From the NCBI GenBank assembly GCA_030532385.1, contig JAUNLG010000004.1:62001-126000 (forward strand): 64,000 nucleotides of DNA, in the 5' to 3' direction. A program made the translations under genes and the position numbers. The stretch's first letter is position 1. Each line of letters starts with the position of its first letter. Shown here in pieces: positions 24,933-33,967 of this stretch. The notes under the pieces are model-generated. The model had not been told where the DNA came from. It searched no databases and saw only the letters and a program-made list of their open reading frames with translations. This DNA comes from Anaerococcus sp. GTDB lineage: Bacteria > Bacillota > Clostridia > Tissierellales > Peptoniphilaceae.

Positions 24933-26477
24933 TTATAAGAAGATTTCTTCATAAGATAAGCCATCAAAATCAGAATCCCTATGAGATATTATTAAGACAA
25001 GCCTATCTTTAGATAAGTCATTGATAATTTCTTTTACCCTTTCTTTCATCCCTAAGTCAAGTCCTTCAAAAGGCTCATCAAATAGATAAATCGCTGCATC
25101 AGTATTTATAGTACGAAGAAATAAAAATAGACGTCTTTCACCACCTGAGAAACTATCCATACTCTCATCTCTTAACTTAAATTTATCTACCAAGGACTTA
25201 GAAAACTTATTTAAGTTATTTTTACCAAACAAGGATATATTATCAAAAATATTGGTCTCAAAAAGTATATCTTTTTGGTTCATATAAGAAATATTAGGAT
25301 GGTCTTGATCAAGGTGGATATCTACCCTACCCAAAAAGTCGTTATAAAGGCCTGCTATTATATTAAAAAGCGTAGATTTTCCGACTCCATTTTCTCCACG
25401 AATTCTAAATAAGCCTTTATCTTCAAAAGTAATACTTAAATCATCTAAAACTTTATTTTGTCCGTAAGCATAGGTTAAATTTTTGATATCTATTGAAGTC
25501 TTGCCAGTATTTAAAATTCTTTTATCACTTTTATCAAATTTTGAATTAACTATTGGATTAATTCTATCGATTACAGGCTCTAAATTATTTTTCATAGCCT
25601 TAAATTGGAATATTTCCCCTATAGGAAGATAAACCGCACCCAAAAAGCCATATATGGCAACAAGACTACCTATAGTCATTTGATTGTTTATAATTCTAAT
25701 TATTGAAATACCAAGTATAACTACAGGCATGAAACTTGTAATGAAGTTTCTAATAAAGTAGAAAATAGCCTGCCATTTTTGTAGGCTCTTCTCTTTAGTA
25801 TAAAGGTCGTTTGTCTTTGTTTCAATATTATTAGAGGTTATATCTTCTATATGAAAGGACTTGATATTGATGAGGTTTTTAAGCAAATCAAGAAAATTGT
25901 CATTTAATTGATCTCTTTTCTCATAGCCTTCTTTAATAAATTTTCTCATAGGCTTTAGGGTGAAATATGTTGAAATATAATAAAAAGGAACAGAAATTAG
26001 GACTATAAGACCTACAAGTTTATCTAAGGTAAACAAAAGAATATATGTAATAATAAAACGAATGGTATTACTAAGGATCATAAAATCATAAAGAGAAACA
26101 TATTGGCCGATTTGCTCACTATCACTAGTCATAAGAGTAGATAAGTTGCCAGGACCTATATTTCTTGAATTAGAGTAAGGCCAGGACAAAATTTCTTTCA
26201 TTATGTCTCTTCTTACATCTCGCTCTACCTTTTTTTGGAAAACTTGTAAGTAATAGTCATACACAAGCATAGTTAAAACAGTTACCAAAATCTGGAAAAA
26301 TATCACCATTATAAAATACTTAAAGGCAAGACTTATATTTTTAACCTCTATAGCATCAATTACAAATTTAAAGCTATAATTATATAAAAGAGCGAGCAAA
26401 TTACAAATAGTCACCATAATTACGATAAAAATCGATATATTCCTATAGCTTTTTACAAGTTTTTTGATATATTGCAT
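24933..26477 (-). CDS. ABC exporter (fused membrane and ATPase domains) of the RiPP locus
   Basis: 514 residues. Residues 1-300 hold about six membrane segments of a type IV exporter; the rest is the ATPase: Walker A GENGVGKST, Q-loop YMNQKD, signature SFSGGERR, Walker B AIYLFDEP, switch His in IISHR. There is no N-terminal C39 peptidase domain, so any leader must be cut by another enzyme. It lies 8 bases after the radical SAM gene on the same strand, which points to export of the modified peptide or self-protection. It is shorter than many exporters but complete. Confidence 0.85.
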   Translation of the reverse strand: MQYIKKLVKSYRNISIFIVIMVTICNLLALLYNYSFKFVIDAIEVKNISLAFKYFIMVIFFQILVTVLTMLVYDYYLQVFQKKVERDVRRDIMKEILSWPYSNSRNIGPGNLSTLMTSDSEQIGQYVSLYDFMILSNTIRFIITYILLFTLDKLVGLIVLISVPFYYISTYFTLKPMRKFIKEGYEKRDQLNDNFLDLLKNLINIKSFHIEDITSNNIETKTNDLYTKEKSLQKWQAIFYFIRNFITSFMPVVILGISIIRIINNQMTIGSLVAIYGFLGAVYLPIGEIFQFKAMKNNLEPVIDRINPIVNSKFDKSDKRILNTGKTSIDIKNLTYAYGQNKVLDDLSITFEDKGLFRIRGENGVGKSTLFNIIAGLYNDFLGRVDIHLDQDHPNISYMNQKDILFETNIFDNISLFGKNNLNKFSKSLVDKFKLRDESMDSFSGGERRLFLFLRTINTDAAIYLFDEPFEGLDLGMKERVKEIINDLSKDRLVLIISHRDSDFDGLSYEEIFL

Positions 26478-26485
26478 ATAAACTC

Positions 26486-27718
26486 CTATAAGTACTTGGT
26501 AAAATTATCTCTAATTTTTTTAATTCTACCATCAGCTACGGTTTCTAATACTTTTTCTAGTGCTAGGTCGTATCTATTTTTCTTAAAACATTTGTTTCCT
26601 AGAAAAGGAAATTCTTCTTTACCCAAGAAAGTGTCTGCAATACACATTTCACATATATACTTTGCCCAGCAATTTTTACATAGTTTAAAATTATCTTTAT
26701 TGTTGAATGTATCTAAAATTTCATTTCTAGATTCTATATTATTAAGTTTAAACCTATTATCTTTCCATAATTTAAAGCAATTGTAAACACTACCATCATA
26801 ATCAAAATGAATTGAAACTTTTGTATCCAAGTCATCACAAAAATACCCTGATTGGGTTGATAAGAACAATGATTTTAGAATTCTCATTATAAATGGATCG
26901 AGATTAATTTCTTTTTCACCTGTATATATATTATCTATAGTTCTATCTAATTCCTCTGATAACATTTTGCTACTAATGAGTCTATTACTTTTAATCAACT
27001 TATTGTCGCTTATAACCGTACTGATTCTTAATGCTAGATCATATTCTTGTGCGAATTCATATAGGTCTTCATATTCAATTCCCAGATCCTCATGTAATTT
27101 AGTATAAGTTGTTGCAACAGTAAAATTAGAGTTTGATTTTTTTAAAAACATTATAAAATTCATAGCTGTATCAAAGCTACCTTCACCTCTTAGTTTATCG
27201 TTAATCTCCTTAGGGCCATCTAAACTAATGTAATATTTAATAGGGTATTTTGAAAGAGCTTGAACCACTTCTTTGTTACCACTACCATTGCTTGTTATAA
27301 TGAATTCTCCGATATAAAATGAATTGCTCAACTTTTCAACCATCTCAATAAGATTTGGATTTAAGGTTGGCTCACCTCCAAATAGCTCAACAACTCCTAT
27401 TTTTTTGATACCATGAGATTTTAATTCTGACATAATATTATTTAAAGTATCTAAGCTCATCAGAGAATCATTTCTGCCATAATTTCCATGACTTGCATAG
27501 CAGTACAAGCAGTTATAATTACAAGTATTAGAAATGTTTAAAACTATTTTTGGTAGTGTATCTGAATTTAGTTTGTTAGAATTTTTTGTTTTGGATAAGA
27601 TATCTTTATATAATTGTTCATCAAATCCTATAGTTATGTCAAATAATAACATATTTTTTAAATCGAATAGATATTTCTTATCCTTTATGTTCTTTTCAAC
27701 CAAATAATTATGACACAT
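26486..27718 (-). CDS. Radical SAM/SPASM peptide maturase
   Basis: 410 residues. The SAM iron-sulfur site is CNYNCLYC (Cys66, 70, 73), followed by GGEPTLNP and YISLDGP. The C-terminus is a SPASM domain with Cys294, 314, 347, 350, 356, 359 and 377, enough for two further iron-sulfur clusters. The first 55 residues may be a leader-recognition region, but I cannot confirm a RRE fold. Such enzymes make thioether or C-C crosslinks in short peptides. The open frame extends to 27775, but ATG 27718 has AAGGAGG 5 bases upstream. The substrate is presumably the peptide at 27811-27906. Confidence 0.88.
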   Translation of the reverse strand: MCHNYLVEKNIKDKKYLFDLKNMLLFDITIGFDEQLYKDILSKTKNSNKLNSDTLPKIVLNISNTCNYNCLYCYASHGNYGRNDSLMSLDTLNNIMSELKSHGIKKIGVVELFGGEPTLNPNLIEMVEKLSNSFYIGEFIITSNGSGNKEVVQALSKYPIKYYISLDGPKEINDKLRGEGSFDTAMNFIMFLKKSNSNFTVATTYTKLHEDLGIEYEDLYEFAQEYDLALRISTVISDNKLIKSNRLISSKMLSEELDRTIDNIYTGEKEINLDPFIMRILKSLFLSTQSGYFCDDLDTKVSIHFDYDGSVYNCFKLWKDNRFKLNNIESRNEILDTFNNKDNFKLCKNCWAKYICEMCIADTFLGKEEFPFLGNKCFKKNRYDLALEKVLETVADGRIKKIRDNFTKYL

Positions 27719-27749
27719 TTTTACCTCCTTAGTTATTATATATTTCATA

Positions 27750-27967
27750 TAGCTTAGCATGCACTGCATTAACACTTAATTGAAACTTTTGATTTCTTTA
27801 CACTATTTATTTATGAAGGGGAATGTCCAGCTCCACATGCATGTGATTGGTTAGTACATAGTGGTAATTCTATATCAGCTGGTAGTTTTAAATCAATATA
27901 TGTCATAGTACCTCCTCAACGTATTTGATTTTCATTTATTCATTTATAAATTTAACATGCTAAGCTA
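27750..27967. repeat. 12-bp inverted repeat flanking the precursor gene
   Basis: TAGCTTAGCATG at 27750-27761 and CATGCTAAGCTA at 27956-27967 are exact reverse complements. One copy lies before the maturase ribosome site and the other in the leader of the precursor gene. They could be twin operator sites or the closing stem of an RNA fold that encloses the precursor gene. Confidence 0.6.
27811..27906 (-). CDS. Putative RiPP precursor peptide, 31 residues, two Cys
   Basis: A 31-codon gene missed by usual size limits. ATG 27906 is preceded by GAGGAGGTACT, an excellent ribosome site. The first 16 residues read MTYIDLKLPADIELPL, an acidic/aliphatic leader-like part; the last 15 read CTNQSHACGAGHSPS, a small, polar and Gly/Ser/His-rich core with Cys17 and Cys24. 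It lies directly upstream of a SPASM radical SAM enzyme and an ABC exporter on the same strand. A precursor role follows from this context; the modification, cleavage site and activity are not known, and I cannot match it to a named RiPP class. Confidence 0.72.
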   Translation of the reverse strand: MTYIDLKLPADIELPLCTNQSHACGAGHSPS

Positions 27968-27979
27968 ATGAATGAAATT

Positions 27980-28008
27980 ATTATACTACATATAATTAAA
28001 AAATGAAA
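27980..28008 (-). promoter_or_regulatory. Candidate promoter of the RiPP operon
   Basis: On the minus strand TATAAT lies at 27985-27980, with a poor -35 match (TTTCAT, 17-base spacer). It is about 75 bases before the precursor ATG. The weak -35 would suit an activator-dependent promoter. The surrounding 27907-28215 is very AT-rich and holds no other gene that I can support. Confidence 0.35.
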
Positions 28009-28215
28009 GTATTTTGCTTATAAAAGATTACAATGAGAGAAATAATGCTTATAATTATATATAAAAAATCATATGTAAAATATATATTCAAAAATAAGCA
28101 TGCATTTAATGATATTTATACTAACAATATTTTGAAGAAAATAGATTCAGAAAAATATTAGAAAATCTCTAAATTCCTTAATATTTGTAAAAGTACTTTC
28201 AGTTTTTTTTCTGAC

Positions 28216-28244
28216 TTGAAATTAGATTCAAAAAATACTATAAT
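28216..28244 (+). promoter_or_regulatory. SigA-type promoter of the peptide importer operon
   Basis: TTGAAA at 28216-28221, a 17-base spacer and TATAAT at 28239-28244, giving a leader of about 85 bases. Just past the -10 box lies GGAAAATGTTTACA (28255-28268), close to catabolite-repressor type sites. Confidence 0.75.
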
Positions 28245-28334
28245 AAAGTCAGTAGGAAAATGTTTACAGTTTAAAATATCTTAGGCGATTTTCTTTGATA
28301 CATTAAATTGTAAAAAATATTTATTGGAGGGAAT

Positions 28335-30005
28335 ATGAACAAGAAATTTTTATCTTTGGCCCTATCTGCTATGATGCTTTTGACAGCTTGTGGTGGCAAT
28401 GCCAATGAAAGTAAGGTAGATGAAGAAGCTAATACAGGAGAGGCTACAGAAACTGCTGAAGCTCCTAGCCAAGAAGGCAAGTCTTTAAGGTTACTTTTTG
28501 ATAAGCAAGGTGAGGGTACTAACTTTGATACTCCTTGGTGGAATAGGGGAGATATTTATAAGGTTATTACTTTTAGATCACTCTTTCAAGCAAACCCAGA
28601 ATTGACAGAATTTGAACCTGACCTATTGGCTGATTATACAATGGCTGATGATGGTTTGACTTATGAGCTTAACCTAAAAGATGACCTAAAGTGGTCAGAT
28701 GGTCAAGACCTAACTGGTGAAGATGTCAAATTCTCAATCGAGGGAGCTTTAAAGGGAGCTAAGGTTAACTCAATTTATACAGGAGCTTTCTCATCAATCA
28801 AGGGAGCTGATGCTTATAGAGATGGTTCAGCTGATAGTGTTGAGGGAATTAGTGTTGATGGAAATAAGGTTACATTAGATATGGAGAAATCTGTTGGTAA
28901 CATGATTCCAATCCTTTCACAATTTGCCATCCTTCCAGCTCACGGCTTTGAGGGTGTTGATATGACAGAATACCACACAGCAGACTTCTGGAAGAACCCA
29001 ATTACTAATGGTATGTATAAGGTTAAGGAAGTTGCTACAGATTCTTATATAGCTTTAGAGCCAAATGAAAATTATGAAAAAGAAGCTCCAAAGATTGAAT
29101 CTGTTGTAGTAAATATTGTTCCATCAGATGCTAAATTAAATTCAGTTTTAGGTGACCAAGCTGACGTATTTAATACTAAGGCTCCAACTGAAGTTCAAGC
29201 AGTAAATGATAAGGAAAATTGGGAGGGTCAAACTGTAGATACTCTCTTCTACTACTATTTGGTATTTAACCAAACAGGCAATGACCAAAGGCCTGCCAAT
29301 GAATGGATTAAAAATCCTAAGTTTAGACAAGCAATCTATTATGCAATCGATAGGGATAGCCTATCAGCTAATCTTTTCCCAGAGCTTGCTGAAACAAGTA
29401 CTTATGGTGTACCTGCTAAGGATGATGCTAATAAGAATACTGACCTAGATCCTTATGCTTATGATCCTGAAAAAGCAAAGGCTATCTTAGAAGAGATTGG
29501 TTATACCCAAGACCAACCATTAGAATTTAGATACTACATGGCAGACCAAGCTTCAGTTGACCTATATAACTCTATTGCTCAAAACCTACAAGATGTAGGA
29601 ATTGCTGTGAATGTTCAAAAATTTGCAGGTGATGCTACCCAAGAGTTAATGGAACTTAGAAACTATGATTTTGCCCTAAAGGGTCTATCAGCATTTGGTT
29701 ATGAGGAATGGTATGGAGAATATGTTCCACAAAATAACAACCTAGTTAGAGTATTTGGCGAGGATGTTGGAGCAAAATATGATCCATTATACCAAGACTT
29801 ATTACAAGAAACAGATGAGGCTAAGAGGGCTGAGATCCTAAAAGACCTACAAGAAATTGAATCAGGTGACCTATCTAAAGAAGTAATCTTTATGCTAAAA
29901 AATGATATCTTTGTAAACACTGATAATGTTGAAACAAATGGTGCAACATTTACCAACCCATGGTTTGCAGCTGATATAGGATTTGAAAATTGGGAACTAA
30001 AATAG
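28335..30005 (+). CDS. Peptide ABC transporter substrate-binding lipoprotein (family 5)
   Basis: 556 residues. Lipoprotein signal with lipobox LLTAC, an acidic linker rich in Glu/Ala/Thr, then a family 5 solute-binding domain (FEPDLLADYTMADDGLTYEL, LKDDLKWSDGQDLTGEDVKFS). It captures oligo- or dipeptides at the cell surface for the permease encoded downstream. TGGAGGG precedes the ATG. A strong promoter and an intercistronic hairpin after the gene suggest it is made in excess over the permease. Other family 5 substrates (nickel, for example) are possible. Confidence 0.88.
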   Translation: MNKKFLSLALSAMMLLTACGGNANESKVDEEANTGEATETAEAPSQEGKSLRLLFDKQGEGTNFDTPWWNRGDIYKVITFRSLFQANPELTEFEPDLLADYTMADDGLTYELNLKDDLKWSDGQDLTGEDVKFSIEGALKGAKVNSIYTGAFSSIKGADAYRDGSADSVEGISVDGNKVTLDMEKSVGNMIPILSQFAILPAHGFEGVDMTEYHTADFWKNPITNGMYKVKEVATDSYIALEPNENYEKEAPKIESVVVNIVPSDAKLNSVLGDQADVFNTKAPTEVQAVNDKENWEGQTVDTLFYYYLVFNQTGNDQRPANEWIKNPKFRQAIYYAIDRDSLSANLFPELAETSTYGVPAKDDANKNTDLDPYAYDPEKAKAILEEIGYTQDQPLEFRYYMADQASVDLYNSIAQNLQDVGIAVNVQKFAGDATQELMELRNYDFALKGLSAFGYEEWYGEYVPQNNNLVRVFGEDVGAKYDPLYQDLLQETDEAKRAEILKDLQEIESGDLSKEVIFMLKNDIFVNTDNVETNGATFTNPWFAADIGFENWELK

Positions 30006-30017
30006 TCTAGTTTGTAA

Positions 30018-30057
30018 TTAAGGAGTTGTTTAAAGTCTTACTTTGGCAACTCCTTAA
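30018..30057 (+). repeat. Intercistronic hairpin between binding protein and permease genes
   Basis: Perfect 11-bp stem TTAAGGAGTTG / CAACTCCTTAA with an 18-base loop and no T-run. It probably protects the upstream mRNA or attenuates read-through, a common device for raising binding-protein levels. Confidence 0.6.
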
Positions 30058-30077
30058 CTATTTGAAAGAAGGAAAAG

Positions 30078-31043
30078 ATGAATAATAACAATATTTTTAA
30101 GTACATATTGAAGAAATTATTGCAAATGATCCCAATGCTTATTATAATTTCTTTTTTGATTTTTATAGCCTTACAGGCTATGCCTATTGATCCTATCAAC
30201 TACCTACTTCCGCCAGGAACTGCTAGAGATCCTGCTATGATCGAGGCTCTTAGGGATAGGTATGGGCTAAATGATCCTATCTTAGTCCAATATCTTAGGT
30301 GGATTGGTCAAGTTGTTAGGGGAGATTTTGGTTATTCAATTATAAATGGTCAAGCTATTAGTGAAATCCTTGCCCTTAAGCTTCCAGCAACCCTGGAGCT
30401 TGCTGTTGCTTCTCTTTTGATTTCTACTGTCTTAGGTATTCTTTTAGGTATCTTATCTGCAGTAAATCAAAATGGTCCTATTGATTATATAGCAAGGGTC
30501 ATTGGTGTTGTTGGCCAATCTATACCGGAATTCTTGTTTGGTATTATCCTTATATCAATCTTTGCCCTATCTTTAGGATGGCTACCGGTTGGAGGACGTA
30601 ATATCTATGGTATGACAACTTTTGCTGATAGGATTAAAAGTCTAATCCTTCCTGCAGGAGCCCTTTCCTTGGCTATGATTGCTACAGTCTTAAGGTATAC
30701 TAGAAACTCTATGCTTGGAGTTATGAACCAAGAGTATATTAAGACTGCTAGGAGTAAGGGAATTAGTGAATGGAAGGTCTACCTAAACCATGCCTTTAGA
30801 AATTCCATGGGACCAATCCTTGTTACAATTATGCTAAGAATCCCTGGTCTTATAGGTGGATCCGTTGTAATAGAGTCAGTTTTTAACTGGCCAGGCATAG
30901 GGTCAACCCTTATGGGAGCTGTAACTAGTGGTGATTATCCAATTATTATGGTAACAACCCTCCTTATAGCTACAGTAATGTTAGTAATATCCTTTTTGGT
31001 AGATGTAATATCTGCCCTCTTAGATCCAAGGATTAGGTTATAG
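30078..31043 (+). CDS. Peptide ABC transporter permease (DppB/OppB)
   Basis: 321 residues with six membrane segments. The N-terminal IISFLIFIALQAMPIDPINYLLPPG region and the EAA loop near residues 220-245 (YIKTARSKGISEWKVYLNHAFRN, given here in part) match DppB/OppB. It forms the channel with the DppC-like protein encoded 9 bases downstream. Confidence 0.9.
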   Translation: MNNNNIFKYILKKLLQMIPMLIIISFLIFIALQAMPIDPINYLLPPGTARDPAMIEALRDRYGLNDPILVQYLRWIGQVVRGDFGYSIINGQAISEILALKLPATLELAVASLLISTVLGILLGILSAVNQNGPIDYIARVIGVVGQSIPEFLFGIILISIFALSLGWLPVGGRNIYGMTTFADRIKSLILPAGALSLAMIATVLRYTRNSMLGVMNQEYIKTARSKGISEWKVYLNHAFRNSMGPILVTIMLRIPGLIGGSVVIESVFNWPGIGSTLMGAVTSGDYPIIMVTTLLIATVMLVISFLVDVISALLDPRIRL

Positions 31044-31052
31044 GAGGTTATT

Positions 31053-31931
31053 ATGAGTGAAAATAAGAAAAATATTAAGAATAAAGAAAAATCATCACTT
31101 GCAAAAAGATCTATACAAAAGTTCTTTTCAAATAAGCTTGCTATAATAGGCCTTGTGATAGCCTTAGTTATGATAGTTTTATCAATTTTTGCACCCTTAT
31201 TTGCAAGTCATGATCCCAACCAAATAGACATGACCAGCCTAAACCAGGCACCTGGCAATGGCCACTTATTTGGGACTGACTCTACAGGCCGTGACCTTTA
31301 TTCAAGGTTACTTTATGGGGGTAGGATTTCAATAATGATAGGGGTTGTCTCAGCCCTTACAACTTCAATTATAGGGACAGTTCTAGGTCTTATGGCAGGA
31401 TACTTTGGGGGCCTACTTGATACAATCCTTATTAGGATATCAGAAATCCTCCAATCCTTTCCTCTAATAATCCTAGTTATGGTCCTTGTAACTATAATAG
31501 GTCCATCAGTATCAAATATGATCTGGGTTTTTACCTTTGTAGGTTGGATGACAGTTTTTAGGATAGTTAGAAATGAAGTTTTAAGGTTAAGGGAAGAAAC
31601 CTATGTAGATGTAAATAGGGCCTTTGGTATATCAGACTTTGCTATTATGTTTAAGGATATTTTGCCAAATACCCTAAGTCCAATTATAGTTGCAACAACT
31701 ATTAATATAGCCTACTTTATCTTACAAGAAACAGGTCTTTCCTTCCTAGGTCTTGGGGTACCAACCAATGTACCTACCTGGGGAACTATAATTAATTCAG
31801 CAAAATCAATTACTGTTATACAAATGTATAAGTGGCAATGGATGATACCAGGTCTTGTAATATCCTTGTTTGTAATGAGTATCAACTTCTTAGGTGATGG
31901 TCTAAGGGATGCTCTAGACCCTAGAAATTAG
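31053..31931 (+). CDS. Peptide ABC transporter permease (DppC/OppC)
   Basis: 292 residues: a cytoplasmic basic N-terminus, a first segment at about 30-50, the periplasmic-type loop GHLFGTDSTGRDLYSRLLYGGR diagnostic of DppC (shown in part: FGTDSTGRDLYSR), and five further segments with the EAA loop. It pairs with the DppB-like permease. Confidence 0.92.
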   Translation: MSENKKNIKNKEKSSLAKRSIQKFFSNKLAIIGLVIALVMIVLSIFAPLFASHDPNQIDMTSLNQAPGNGHLFGTDSTGRDLYSRLLYGGRISIMIGVVSALTTSIIGTVLGLMAGYFGGLLDTILIRISEILQSFPLIILVMVLVTIIGPSVSNMIWVFTFVGWMTVFRIVRNEVLRLREETYVDVNRAFGISDFAIMFKDILPNTLSPIIVATTINIAYFILQETGLSFLGLGVPTNVPTWGTIINSAKSITVIQMYKWQWMIPGLVISLFVMSINFLGDGLRDALDPRN

Positions 31932-31939
31932 GAGTTAGT

Positions 31940-32953
31940 ATGGAAAATATAATTGAATTAAGAAACTTATCTACTGAATTTAAGGTAGGTAAAAATACTA
32001 TAAGAATAGTTAAAAATGTATCCTTAGATGTAAAGAAGGGACAAATCCTATCCATAGTTGGAGAAAGTGGGTCAGGTAAGTCAGTTACTGTAAATTCCAT
32101 GGTAAACCTCTTACCTAAAAATGGAAGGATAAGTTCTGGAAAATCAATCTTTAAATCTAAGAGCCTAAATGATATAAATATCCTTGACCAAAAGCCTTAT
32201 GGGAAAACTATGAGAAAATTAAGGGGTCTTGAGATAGGAATGATCTTTCAAGATCCCATGCAATCACTTAACCCAGTCTATACTGTAGGATATCAGATAA
32301 TAGAAAATATAAGGGAGCATAGGAAGATATCAAAGGATGAGGCAAGAAAAATTGGCATAGAAATGCTAAGAAAGCTAGGTATACCAGAACCTGAATCAAG
32401 GTTTGACAATTATCCCCACCAATTTTCAGGTGGTATGAAGCAGAGGGCTATGATTGCCATAGCCATGGTAAATAACCCAGATCTTTTGATAGCAGATGAG
32501 CCTACAACAGCCCTTGATGTTACAATCCAGGCCCAAATTATGGATCTTATGAAGGAAATGAGAGATAAGGAAGCTAAGTCAGTTATCCTAATCACCCACA
32601 ATATGGGACTTGTAGCAGAAGTAGCTGACCAGGTTGCTGTTATGTATATGGGAAGAATTGTAGAATATGGTGAAGTAGAAGATATCTTTAAAAACCCTTC
32701 TCATCCTTATACTAGGGCCCTACTTAAGTCTGTCCCAATTCCTGGTATGGATAGGAATGAAAAATTGGCTACCATACCTGGAGAGACACCAGATCCTCAA
32801 TCCTATGTAAAAGGGTGCGAATTTAAAAGTAGGTGCAAATATGCAACAGAAGAATGTGGAAAAAGGGACATTCCTTTATATAGGGTAGAAGCCAACCACC
32901 TTGCTAGGTGCATAAGGCTTGAGGGAGAAAAGGAGCTTGTTGATGAGAAATGA
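31940..32953 (+). CDS. Peptide ABC transporter ATP-binding protein (DppD/OppD)
   Basis: 337 residues. Walker [10 protein letters not shown]-loop [17 protein letters not shown], signature FSGGMKQR, Walker [15 protein letters not shown], switch His in LITHNMG. The C-terminal oligopeptide domain has three Cys ([13 protein letters not shown]), which in related proteins bind an iron-sulfur cluster. It overlaps the next ATPase gene by 11 bases. Confidence 0.93.
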   Translation: MENIIELRNLSTEFKVGKNTIRIVKNVSLDVKKGQILSIVGESGSGKSVTVNSMVNLLPKNGRISSGKSIFKSKSLNDINILDQKPYGKTMRKLRGLEIGMIFQDPMQSLNPVYTVGYQIIENIREHRKISKDEARKIGIEMLRKLGIPEPESRFDNYPHQFSGGMKQRAMIAIAMVNNPDLLIADEPTTALDVTIQAQIMDLMKEMRDKEAKSVILITHNMGLVAEVADQVAVMYMGRIVEYGEVEDIFKNPSHPYTRALLKSVPIPGMDRNEKLATIPGETPDPQSYVKGCEFKSRCKYATEECGKRDIPLYRVEANHLARCIRLEGEKELVDEK

Positions 32954-33959
32954 AGATAAAAAAATCCCTTATGACAAGGACCTGGTTTTTGATGTAAGAG
33001 GTCTAAAGACCTATTTTCCAATCTATGAGGGAACCTTTAAGAAAAAGAAAGTAAATGATGTAAAGGCTGTAGATAATGTATCCTTTAACGTAAGAAGGGG
33101 AGAAACCATAGGAGTTGTTGGTGAGTCAGGTTGCGGAAAGACAACTCTAGGAAGGTCTATAATGAGACTTACAGAACCTACTGGGGGAGAAGTTCTCTAT
33201 AACCTCAATGGAAAGATGAGAGATATAAGGAAATTTGATGAAAAAGAGATCTTTGACTTTAGAAAAGAAGTTCAAATGGTCTTTCAAGATCCTTATTCTG
33301 CCCTAAACCCTATGAGAAAAATCTATGATTCTTTTGCAGAACCCCTAAAAGCCCACGGGATAGAGACTAAGGAAGACTTGCTAATGGTTATGGAAGATAG
33401 GCTTAGGAGGGTAAACCTAAGACCAGAATTTATCTATAGGTACCCTCATGAGTTTTCAGGTGGCCAAAGGCAAAGGCTATGTATAGCCCGTGCCCTAGCA
33501 GTATCACCAGATGTGGTAATCCTAGATGAGCCAGTATCTGCCTTAGATGTGTCAATCCAGGCTCAGGTAATAAACCTTCTTCAAGCCATACAAAAAGAGC
33601 TTGACCTAACCTATATCTTTATAGCCCATGACCTATCGGTAGTTGAATATATATCAGATAGGATAATGGTGATGTACCTAGGGCACATAGTAGAGTATGC
33701 AGATAGTGAAGTGCTAAATAAAAATCCTGCCCACCCTTACACCAAGGCCCTCCTATCAGCAGTTCCAATCCCTGTTGTAGGAAGAGAATCAAAAAGGATA
33801 GTCTTAGAAGGAGATGTGCCAAGTCCAATCCATAAGCCAAGTGGATGTCCTTTCCACAATAGGTGCCCACAATACTTAGGAGATATTTGTAAGGAGAAGG
33901 TCCCAGAATTTAAAGATCTTGGCGGAGGCCATAAGGTAGCCTGCCATATTTATGACTAG
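32943..33959 (+). CDS. Peptide ABC transporter ATP-binding protein (DppF/OppF)
   Basis: 338 residues. Walker [46 protein letters not shown] and FIAHDLSVV. The C-terminus has SGCPFHNRC and a final Cys, again the oligopeptide C-terminal domain. An in-frame ATG at 32919 exists, but ATG 32943 sits 8 bases after AAAGGAG. With the DppD-like chain it makes the hetero-dimeric motor. Confidence 0.92.
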   Translation: MRNEDKKIPYDKDLVFDVRGLKTYFPIYEGTFKKKKVNDVKAVDNVSFNVRRGETIGVVGESGCGKTTLGRSIMRLTEPTGGEVLYNLNGKMRDIRKFDEKEIFDFRKEVQMVFQDPYSALNPMRKIYDSFAEPLKAHGIETKEDLLMVMEDRLRRVNLRPEFIYRYPHEFSGGQRQRLCIARALAVSPDVVILDEPVSALDVSIQAQVINLLQAIQKELDLTYIFIAHDLSVVEYISDRIMVMYLGHIVEYADSEVLNKNPAHPYTKALLSAVPIPVVGRESKRIVLEGDVPSPIHKPSGCPFHNRCPQYLGDICKEKVPEFKDLGGGHKVACHIYD

Positions 33960-33967
33960 GAGGAAAG

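Noticed and set aside
27719..27775. Upstream extension of the maturase with a Cys-containing start (MLMQCML)
   Set aside because: No ribosome site before the ATG at 27775, while ATG 27718 has AAGGAGG at the best distance; the extension runs across the inverted repeat.
30018..30057. Terminator after the peptide-binding lipoprotein gene
   Set aside because: The stem is strong but there is no T-run, and permease genes of the same system follow at once; a stabilising intercistronic hairpin is more likely.
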